A stretch of DNA of 64,000 nt from Halicephalobus mephisto (taxonomy: Eukaryota; Nematoda; Chromadorea; Rhabditida; Panagrolaimidae): NCBI GenBank assembly GCA_009193035.1, contig SWDT01000025.1:62001-126000 (forward strand), read 5' to 3'. Shown here piece after piece: positions 33,862 through 43,700 of this stretch. Within the stretch, counting starts at the first letter, position 1. The number at the start of each line of letters is the position of its first letter. Under the pieces are notes generated by a model, which was not told the origin of the DNA, did no database searches, and worked only from the letters and a program-made list of their open reading frames with translations. The position numbers and the translations under genes were made by a program.

Positions 33862-34438
33862 TAATGCAACATACAGACCTTTATAAAGGCCAATGATGTT
33901 CGGTTTGCTTTATATTTTTCAAAATAAATAATTTTGCAGAGTCATAGGTGACTATGATTTAAACCTACTGTAATATCAAGATTATGAATCATAGTTACCG
34001 GAAAAACTCTGAAAATAAGAAGTTTGAAGAATCTTGAAGTTAACAATATATAATCTGGCATCAGAATGACGTTATGTACCTTAGAGTTCCGGAAATTTCG
34101 ATAAATTTCACAAATGGTACTTAATTTTAAGGTTTTCTAGAAGATTCATATTCATTCATACAATTTGTATTTTACGTGAAATTCATCATATTGAGAATTT
34201 GGAACAGCCTAATCAGCGAAAGCCACAAATATCGTTCAAAAAATCATGAAAAGTAAAAATGCAATCAAATTATTGTTATTCGATGAATAATTTTCCCTAT
34301 ATTATGAACTTTATTGAGCTATGGTTGAATATTTCTACAAGTATCAAAGATCATCACAACATTATTTTGTATCAATCATTTACCCGGTGATTCCTTTGTA
34401 AATCCATATATAACTAATTAAAGCAGATATTTCTAGTG
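33862..34438. other. spacer between P5 and P6 with duplicated block
   Basis: No gene seen. Carries the 34041-34170 block shared with the P3-P4 spacer. Confidence 0.5.
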
Positions 34439-37400
34439 CTATTGTTGAAGGACAAGTGACGTCATGAAAATCAGTAAAAACGGAGTCTCCAGATGATTCA
34501 CAGTACCTGTAGGTGGTACATCTGAGAAATGCGAGATGAAATCGTTAAAGCTCTGCACTCTGGCGAAACTGACGATACTAGAATCTCGTTTGCCCTGGGA
34601 TATGATCCCCGTGATGAAGTATTTCACATGACCGTCGGCCGTTATAGTCGTCACCAGAGGACCACCACTATCTCCTCTAGAAACCATTTTATCCTTCGCT
34701 TTAGCGCAGATCGCATTGTTATCAATTCCTTGTAATTTACTGAAAAGTGGAACCTTAAGCGAATTAAATTCTTATGAACTATATTGAAATGTTTTGTAGG
34801 AAACTGGGAAAATTACATTAATACAGGTTTTTGCAGTTTTTCAATCAAGACCGAAAATTACGAGATTTGATCTTTATATGGTTTTGGGAACTTCCAAAAA
34901 TAATCCAATAGATTTTAAAGAACTTCGAAATCTTATGAATGTGTATAATCTTATTCAAATGCTGTAGTTCAAGAAATCGACTAAAATAGGAACTTTTTCA
35001 AAACTTTAATCCTCTGTTCAAGTTTATAAAGAGACCGACTTCAAAACCAGAGTCTTCAGTTTACTCTCAATGTTGAGGCAGATCAATCGGTATTTATATA
35101 TTTACAATTACGGAAATTTCGTATGTAAGTTACGATCACATCTAACTGAACGTAATCAACACGTAAGAATCTCCGATTACGATCATGTTGGATTCTATCT
35201 GAACGCACTGGATGGAACGATTGTAACCCAAAGAAGGTTGAACCTTATTGAGCACAACCAACATGCTTATGCCTTTTTAATTGCGGAAAAACTGATCCGA
35301 ACATATTGCCTGTGCTTATCGTGGACCCGGATGTAGTCCACGTAGTCCTAATCGCTAGAGGGGGAGTACTCCTACTTTATTCAAGTACAGTAAAACACAA
35401 ATAGTCTAAATCTAGGGGACAATAGGACAATACAGGGGATAAACACAATAAAGTATAACAGAGCCTTAATACCTGTCACGCGACGGATGGGGGTTTGGCA
35501 GCTTCCTTAAATACTGGCAGTTTGAGCCTCACTTGATTTGCCCTCAGGGAGAAATAGAATTCTATGGCTTTCGGAGAATCTCGATTCGGAATTAGATTCG
35601 CGTTTCGCAACAGTACTCAGAATCAACTTTCGTTGGACCACAAACGTGTTACTGATTGTGCTCGGTTAAAAGGAAATCTATGACTACTACAATTAGGAAT
35701 TTTTAAGTGTCATTACGTTCAGTTAAATGTGAATGTAAATTATCTGTCAATTCAAAATGAAATCCGCAGCTTATTTAAACAAATATTTCGAAATTTGTCT
35801 TTCGATCGGATATTTTTATCTTACAATACAAAGCTTTTATAATCTTGGGAATAGCGATGGCGATGATAGCTCGCACCGTTCATCATTCGAACAGATCAAT
35901 TTATCTTATTGTTGCGCGGAAATTCAATTTGATTTTGATGTTAATCGTTCTATAGATCTTAGCACTAATAAAACTAACCTGTATATACAAGAAATATCAT
36001 GAACGATGTGTACAGGGAACTCAGATACGACTCTTTTTTCATATTTATACTCATGATCGTTGTGGCTCATCCCGACTGCCGTCATCTCCTTATCCAAAAC
36101 ATGGTTTTCTGGCAAAAAGCAAATTGGAGCAGTTTCTCCGTCGAAATGAAGCTTTTCAGTGAATTTTAAAATAGCAATGTCGTCTTTGACATAGTCTGCT
36201 CTATATTTAGGGGATATTGTAACACTTTTGAACCACGTTCTTTGATGTTTTAATCCACATTCGATATATGAAGTCTCCTGATGAAATCGTTGAGTCGGCT
36301 TTACAGATTCGATGCAATGAGCTGCAGTCACGGCGTGACTGAAGGAGATCAAAGTTGCTCCACAGAAATCTACTCCTTTAGTGTCATAGATTCTACAGTA
36401 CCATGGATGGAGAGTAGTTCCATTTGACAATACAGTAGTATGACCACAGATATGGCTCTCTATGTCACTTTCCCTCAAAGGAATGGAATTACTATAGCAG
36501 TCGAAATCCGTATGTTCTTTAAAGAATTCACATTCTGCCTTTATCCTTGTGAATAATACAGGATGTTTGTCTTGACGAAAATCTTTCAGAATGTCCCCTT
36601 TCCTGGTGCTGATGACTCCAACTAAGTAGTACCTCATATTGTAAAGCACAAGCAGAGGACCTCCTTCATCTCCTGATTTCACGGCTGTCAGAAATTTACC
36701 TGCACACAAGTTATTCTGTTCAGATTTCTCTCCAAGACCATACTGCTCTTGACAAAGTAAGGCGTCTTTCAGATAAATCTCCGCTGTTTGGGCATGTTTA
36801 GGTCGACCGAAAGGAAAATCTATATTTCAAACAAGATAATGATTAATTGCTTTCAATCCCAATTATAACTTACGAGTATCTCCTGTTCCGACGACGGTCA
36901 CTTTACTATTTTCCAATAGTTCTTCTGAGCTAATAACACAAGCAGGTCTCAGTACTGTGGAATATGCAATTTTCGGAATCTGTATGACGGCGATATCATG
37001 AGAATGAGCGTCCCATCCAGGGTGTTTGATGATTCTAGTTACATTCAGCAGAATTCTGCTTTTTTTAATCCCACATGTAAGATTTGCTACACTATCGGAT
37101 ATGAGATTATGTTCTCTGCCATCGAAGCAATGAGCAGCAGTCACTATATATTCACGAGAAATCAGAGTTCCTCCACAATGTTCTAAAATAACAAAATTAA
37201 TCTTATTGTTGTAAAATTAAGAAAATATATTCATAATTATTTCTAAAGAAAGTTTTAAACATTTTCAAAGCTTTCATTTTTATCAAATGATAGAAATTAT
37301 TTTCTCCGAAAAATCCTGGAATTTTCTACAGTACTTTGATTTGAAAGTTTATAATTAATCAGTCTTACTTGAAGTTCCGTCAAAATTGATGACGTCATAG

Positions 37401-37601
37401 TCGCAAAACCAGGGATGTTCATAATCTTCCACCTCTCTGCCACCTCCGATTAACTAAATTTGAAAAAAACTACTTAAAAATTCCATCGAAACTTACAGTA
37501 TTCAATGGTTCGTACTGCTTCCCACACTCGAGCTCTACAGTACAGTAGCATCTTACGAAGAGAATCAGAAAAATATAAACCTTGAACGATCTAACTATCA
37601 T
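34439..37601 (-). CDS. P6: two-domain trypsin-fold protein, domain 2 active-type
   Basis: Exons 37601-37497, 37453-37369, 37182-36874, 36819-35979, 34739-34439; 546 aa. Signal peptide (MIVRSFKVYIFLILFVRCYC), LIGGGREV start. Domain 1: TAAHC, HDIAV and SGDEGGP (Ser195 to Glu). Domain 2: TAAHC, DDIAI and RGDSGGP, a full triad. Tail LETPFLLIFMTSLVLQQ is hydrophobic and short. Intron 4 is 1,239 bp against 196-813 bp in the others, because of an inserted element (35130-35738). This is the most upstream gene of the array. Confidence 0.85.
35130..35738. mobile_element. element with ~29 bp inverted ends in intron 4 of P6
   Basis: The left arm 35130-35158 (TTACGATCACATCTAACTGA...) matches the complement of 35711-35738 at most positions (TTACATTCACATTTAACTGA...). 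Inner parts are also partly complementary around GAGCACAA. No long coding frame and no clear target-site duplication. Likely a MITE or foldback element; it accounts for the unusual intron length. Confidence 0.45.
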
Positions 37602-37636
37602 TTTCAAAAAAGCAAGAAAACTAATTTTGAACTTAA

Positions 37637-37671
37637 TTTTTATACATTTTCCCGCTCGGTTTCCTTATCAA
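37637..37671 (-). promoter_or_regulatory. P6 promoter: GATA site plus TATA-like box
   Basis: Coding-strand TGATAAG (complement of 37664-37670), a GAGCGGGAA box and GTATAAAA (complement of 37637-37644), about 36 bp before the ATG. Confidence 0.6.
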
Positions 37672-37899
37672 GTTTGTTTGGCAGAGAAATCAAGAAGGAT
37701 AGAGTTAACGATCGATCCATCTATGCTTATTTATAAGCAAAACTTCGTACAGTCACTAATGAATCAGATTTACAGTTTTTGCAGTTCACAAATATCTTTC
37801 AACATTTCATGTGAGAAATTTTAAAAATAATAATTTTTAATTTTTTTAAAAATAATTATTTTATTTTTTTAAATAATAATTTTTTAAATAGTGATTATT

Positions 37900-38100
37900 T
37901 TTCTAGAATGTTGTAGAAATTTCTAGAAGCTTTCAGAATCCGACGGAAGATTCTGAAGTTTCTGAAAATTTCATAAAATTTTTTGAAATTTTCCAAAATC
38001 TGAAAATTTTTTTGAAATTTTCCAAAATCTGAAAAACTTTTCGAAATTTTCCAAAATCTGAAAAACTTTTCGAAATTTTCTAGAATCTGAAAGAAATTTT
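37900..38100. repeat. ~28 bp minisatellite
   Basis: About six copies of TTTTCGAAATTTTCCAAAAT followed by CTGAAAAA; no gene. Confidence 0.65.
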
Positions 38101-38340
38101 GAATCAATGTCTAAAATCGAGATTTCCGAAATTTTCCAAAAAATTATAAAAATTCATGTTTAGATAACTTCTGCATTATATTTTTTAATTTTCCGACATT
38201 TTAATTTTGAAATTAAATTATAAAAATTCGTGTTCAGCCAATTCCTCAATAATTTCTGTTTTATATTTTATAACATTTTAATTTTGAAATTAAAATCCAC
38301 TAAGATAGAAAATAAAAATATAATAATAATCTTCACTTGA

Positions 38341-38693
38341 ACAGTAAGACAAGGATACGAGTTTTACAGTAATCCCAACATCTAACAATAAGGAAATTTA
38401 ATCAGGCTTTACAGTATCCCAGATCCCCTGATATTCAGGCTGTTTTTTCAAATTTTCTTTTTAGTTTTTGTCCGAAAATCAGCAAAAGTAGAATTATATT
38501 TAAAAATTTTAAAAATGAAACTAACTCTCGCCGCGAATTCTCTGAAGACCATAAAAACTTACTTATTTACTTACTGTTGAAATAAAAAAGTAATTTAACA
38601 ATTTTCATTAAAACAGTAAGACAAGGATACAAATTTTACAGTAATCCCAACATCTAACAATAAAGAAATCCAATCATGTCCTACAGTATCCCG
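38341..38693. repeat. pair of ~80 bp direct repeats
   Basis: Bases 38341-38420 and 38612-38693 share ACAGTAAGACAAGGATAC, TTTTACAGTAATCCCAACAT and CTAACAATAA, ending in ACAGTATCCC. They are about 270 bp apart. Both contain TACAGTA. Function unknown. Confidence 0.65.
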
Positions 38694-38769
38694 CACTTTT
38701 TAATATTCAATTTATGTTTTCAAGTCCTATTTCTGCTCCAACAAAATCTAAAAATAAACATTTTAAATA

Positions 38770-39081
38770 CCGTATTTGCTCTATTTGTGGCACATGTGCC
38801 ACTATTTTTCGATCGACCTATCACGAACTTGTATGTTATTATTTTATTATTATTATTTATTGCCTCTTCCAACAGTTATGTATTTGGTACAAAATCGGGG
38901 AATAACGTCTTCATGGCTGTGATTGGGTCAGTCCAAAGATGGTAAGGTTGAATAGTTCGGTTCTTTGCTGGGCATTTCAGGAAATGTTGAACGACTTGTA
39001 TGTTATCTAACTTTATTGTTGCGCATGTCAGTTTCCTTTCATCCAAACCTTCAGGATGTGCCACAAATAGAGCAAATACGG
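38770..39081. mobile_element. TIR element, full copy (312 bp)
   Basis: Ends CCGTATTTGCTCTATTTGTG and the complementary CACAAATAGAGCAAATACGG (about 25 bp inverted ends), flanked by TA on both sides (38768-38769, 39082-39083), as in Tc1/mariner-type MITEs. No transposase. Two 13 bp direct repeats ACTTGTATGTTAT lie inside at 38827-38839 and 38994-39006. Confidence 0.8.
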
Positions 39082-39084
39082 TAT

Positions 39085-39378
39085 ATTCTAAAAATTTTCA
39101 GAATCTTCTATTATATTCTAAAAATTTTCAGAATCTTCTGTTATATTCTAAAAATTTTCAGAATCTTCTATTATAATCTAAAAATTTTCAGAATCTTCTG
39201 TTATAATCTAAAAAACCTTAGAGATGTTCATAAAATTCTCAAGTTTCAGAAAAATTCGCAAAATTCAAAATTTTCAGAATCTTCTATTATATTCTAAAAA
39301 TTTTCAGAATCTTCTAATCTATTCTGGAAAGTCTCAGAATTTCCTATTATGTTCTAAAAATTTTCAAAATCTTCTATT
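39085..39378. repeat. ~31 bp minisatellite between the two TIR elements
   Basis: About nine units of TCTAAAAATTTTCAGAATCT followed by TCTATTATAT; three consecutive units are nearly perfect. Confidence 0.75.
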
Positions 39379-39379
39379 A

Positions 39380-39524
39380 CCGTATTTGCTCTATTTGTGG
39401 CACATGTGCCACTATTTTTCGATCGACCCATCAGGAACTTGTATGTTATCTAACTTTATTGTTGCACATGTCAGTTTCCTTTCATCCAAACCTTCAGGAT
39501 GTGCCACAATTAGAGCAAATACGG
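39380..39524. mobile_element. TIR element, internally deleted copy (145 bp)
   Basis: Same ends and same orientation as 38770-39081, flanked by TA. It lacks exactly the 167 bp between the two ACTTGTATGTTAT repeats of the full copy and keeps one of them (39437-39449). Confidence 0.8.
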
Positions 39525-39526
39525 TA

Positions 39527-40034
39527 TTTCTGAAAAGTTCCAAAAATTCATTTTGGAATAATTATAAATAATTTTTTAAACCTTAAATACTGCTATTTTT
39601 ATTTTTTCCGAAATTATTTTAAAATCGCCGTCTAATCAGATGAATTTTTATAAAAAATTACTTTATAAATAAATTTTTCTCAACAAAATTTAAAAGTATT
39701 TTTTTCTTTTTTTTTTGGCCTTGTGTTCTCGACGAAATAAGCGCGATCGGTTTTGTTTTTTTTTTTAAATTCTGATTTTCGTTTTTGTAGGTCCTCGAAT
39801 TTTAATTTTATTCATTTTTATTTACTTTTTTTTCTCCAATAAATCGATATATGTCGTCTTTGTGTACTTGCCAAGAAAAAGAACGAATTTTTTCGCGATC
39901 GAACCCCGCGTAATCGTCCCAAAAGGAATTCGGAAAAGTCGTCCCGCTGACTCACGTTTTTCATTGATTTTAGTCCTTATTTATTTCATCGTTTCTATTG
40001 TTTGACATATAAATTTCAGGATTGAATCGTCAAA
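39527..40034. other. upstream region of arx-7
   Basis: AT-rich, then GC-richer at 39840-39990, with an ATTTCAG acceptor ending at 40019, 15 bases before the ATG, probably a trans-splice site. No gene seen. Confidence 0.5.
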
Positions 40035-40598
40035 ATGGCGAAAAACATGAATGACACTAGTTACCGAAGGCTGAGAGTGGAGGAACTCGACGCCCAGGCC
40101 TTCCAAGAAGACGACGAGGAGGCCGGATCCCTCAGTGGTCCTGATGAAAGAACAATCCTGCAGATGATCCAAAATCAGCGATGGGTTGATATCCTGAAGG
40201 AACTTGCCAGATCTATCCCTCTACAATCCAAGAATCAAGTAGGATTATTTCATTAATCATTTTTTCATATATCGATTTCCCAGAATGTGAAGGATAAGGC
40301 TTGCCAAGTCGCTGCAAAAGCCCTAACAAGCTTCAAAGCAAGTGACATCGGGCCAAGCGTCGCAAAACTGAGTCCAGAGGAAGCCGATACTTTGTTGCAT
40401 TATGTCTTCAGAGCATTCGAGACCGCCACCGACAACGCATCCTGTGCGACACTTCTAGCCTTCCACGATGAGGTAATTTCCTTGCTTTTTATCTATTTAC
40501 CACTCATTTCCCTCCAGATCTTCAAAATCACTGGTCACGGAGGACTACTTCGAGTTCTGTATTCCAATCACCGTCTGCATCCCGTCGACAGTGCCTGA
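40035..40598 (+). CDS. arx-7: Arp2/3 complex subunit 5 (ARPC5, p16)
   Basis: Exons 40035-40238, 40284-40472, 40518-40598; 157 aa, close to the usual ~151. The N-terminus (SYRRLRVEELDAQAFQEDD) is acidic. The helical core reads VKDKACQVAAKALTSFKASD, then LLHYVFRAFE, TDNASCATLLAFH and, at the end, GHGGLLRVL. This subunit sits on ARPC1/ARPC4 and helps assemble the actin-nucleating complex in the cytoplasm. Both introns are 45 bp. It converges on PIG-N with only 125 bp between the two stop codons. Symbol follows C. elegans naming. Confidence 0.92.
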
Positions 40599-40723
40599 AC
40601 CTTTAAAACTCAAAAAACGCAACATTTCATTTATTGTGTAAATTATTGATTTATGAATCTTGTAATGCCAAAAGGTGAGACATCTAGTTTATCTTTAGGG
40701 ATATTTGAAAGTCCAGGGACAGA

Positions 40724-43700
40724 TCACACATCCGAGTCTACTTTTCTCCGTTGAATTTTCTCCTTGATGTCATCCGTAGTTAAAGGAAACAGGAAATTGG
40801 CCAAATGCAGAAGAAGGAAAACGATCGCGGATGAAACCATGCTGATGACGAAGTTGCTTATGCTTATGCCGATCTCCAACCAGCTTCCTTCATCCTTCAA
40901 GAAGAAGAAAAATATCATCGCCATTGAATCTGTTATGATCATTAGGAGAATTGAGAGTCTTACAAATATTCGATGTTCTAGATGTAAAATAGCTGAATAT
41001 GCAAATGCAATCATCAAAAAAGGAAGAGCTATTTTCAGGATCAAAAGAGCAGCCATTGTGAAAGGCGAAAAAACTGTTATAAAATTTCTCAAAAATGTCG
41101 GATTAAAACTATTAAGACTAGCAATATTTCCTGTTCCAAAAAATGCAAGTAGAACAAGAGCAATCAAAATAAATGCTCTTTGCCATTCTTTCGGTGAAAA
41201 TTGACCATGGATATCTGAAATTTAATTATTTTTATTTTTTAAAATTAACAAAAAAAATTGTTTTTTTCGAAACATTTTAATTTGCTTTGATTTTGGAATT
41301 TTTTAAAATAGGTACTATTAGTATTTAATTGTAATTTTAAAGTAATTCAACTATAAAAAAACAGATTTAAAAAATTTCGAAATCAATGTGAATCAAAAAA
41401 AATATAATATATTTTCCTCTTTAAATTACTTTTTAGTTACAATTACTATTTTAGGCTGATTTAAATATATAAAATTAATTTAAAAAAGAAAATTTCGAAA
41501 TTAAAGAGTCGAAAATAAATGTAATATATTTTTAGATCAATTTTAGTGTCTTGATCGACATTTTGGGTTAATTTAAATATAAAATTAATTTAAAAAAGAG
41601 AAAATTTCGAAATTAAAGAGTCGAAAATAAATGTGATATATTTTTAGATCAATTTTAGTGTCTTGATCGATATTTTGGGCTAATTTAAATATAAAATTAA
41701 TTTTAAAAAAGAAAATTTTGAAATTAAAGAGTCGAAAATAAACGTAATATATATTTAGATCAATTTTAGTGTCTTGATCGACATTTTGGGTTAATTTAAA
41801 TATAAAATTAATTTTAAAAAACTCAAAATTAAAGAGTCGAAAGAAAGTAAATACCGTATAATATATTTTTTGTTTTTAGACTAGTTTGCTTTAATTTTTT
41901 GATTAACATTCTAGGCTAGTTAAAATATCGAAAAAAATTCAAAATTAAAAAGTCGAAAGAAAGTAAATACCGTATGATATATTTTTAGATCAATTTTAGT
42001 TTCTTAATCGACATTTTGGGTTAATTTAAATATAAAATTAATTTTAAAAATTTCGAAATTAAAAAGTCGAAAGAAAGTAAATACCGTATAATACATATTT
42101 TTCATTTTTAAATCAGTTTTTTCATCGAAATTTTAGGCTAATTTAAATATATAAAATTCATTTTAAAAAATTTAGTTTTACAAAATCAAAAAATTAAATA
42201 ATTTATAAATAATCAAACTTACCGGTATTTTTCTTGTTAGATGTGGATTTTATCTCCAATTGGAAAAATTGGTCATCACTTAAATGTGAAAATTCCAATC
42301 TGACATATGCAAATAATAATATACAATACAGTAAGACAAATATTGACTCGTAAGCAAGAGTGAGCATCGAATAAGACAAAAATAAACTTGTTAACCAAGT
42401 TACTGTTTTTTCTGCCAAATTTTTTGATGACGTCAGAGGCAAAATAAATCCAACAGGAATCGATAACCAAGAAATAATTTTAATTAAAAAAGGAGAATGT
42501 TCGAAAATATTTGAAATAAAATTCAATATTGAAATTCCAAATAAAATTATTGGAAATTTAGAAAAAATAAAACTTCCATTAGATCTGTATTTTTTAATAA
42601 ATTCTTTCAAAATAATAGCAGCCAAAAAAGGAGCTAAAATTCCAAGAAACGGTAATGGAGTTTTTCCGACGGTTTCTAATTGAGGAAAAATGGCCAGAAT
42701 CATACTACTTGTAAACCACATAGCATTCCTGAAAATTATATAAATTTAAAAAATCATAAATATTTAAAAATTTGAAAAAATTATAAATATTTAGAAATTA
42801 CAAAATTAAATTTTAAAGTTTTAAAAAAACACAAAGTTATAAATTTCAAAATTTCAAAAGATTTCAGAAATTGAAAGATTCTAAGATTTAGAAAATTTTG
42901 GAAGAACTTTGAAATTTGTAATGTTTTCTGAAGAATTTAGAAAAAATTAGGGAATTCTAAAAGAATTCAAAGGATCCTAGAAAAAATTAGGAAAAATCAG
43001 GGAATTTTAAAAGGATTCAGAAGATCCTAGAAAAAATTTAAAAAAATTAGGGAATTTTAAAAGGATTCAGAAGATTTCAGAAAAAATTAAAAAATTTTTA
43101 AAAAATTCAGAATATTGGATTTCTGGAATTTCTAGATTTTAGGAAATTTTAATTATTGAAAAAAATAAAAACTAACCATGGATAAAGTTGATTTCCGTGG
43201 ATGAAAGGCAATAAGGCGATGAAGACCAACATCAACGACAAAATCGATCTTTGAAAAAATGCGGCGACGAATATAGTCAAAGCAATACCTAAAAAAAAAA
43301 TAAAAATAATTTTATTTAATTAAACAACTTACCAAAAACGAAACCAGGATAAATAAAATCAAGAAAAATTTTTTCTTTTTTAACATCTTTGAATTTTAAA
43401 AATAATTCTTTAAAAAACAAAAAATTCGGGACCGAAGTCGAAAAAAAACCGACGTTTCGTGCGACCGAAGCCAGATAGATGGGTAATAAATAATAAAAAT
43501 AATTAGTTAATGGCAATTTTTGATAAAAAATTAAAAAAATCGAAAAAATCAAAATTCCAGAAAAAACAGAATTCGGAAAAAAATTTTTAACTTCGATCGG
43601 AGCCGATTTTGAATTTCTGAAAAAAATTAATTTGTATAAAATTGTTAATTCATATAAAATTCACCTTGAAAATACTGCAAATAAAGTAAAATTCCAAGTT

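Noticed and set aside
35070..35336. 88-codon frame in intron 4 of P6
   Set aside because: Inside an inverted-repeat element, no homology recognised.
38676..39571. Several overlapping plus-strand frames of 60-115 codons
   Set aside because: They lie wholly inside TIR elements and the 31-bp minisatellite.
40764..41204. 146-codon plus-strand frame
   Set aside because: Antisense of the last PIG-N exon, which encodes the conserved C-terminus.
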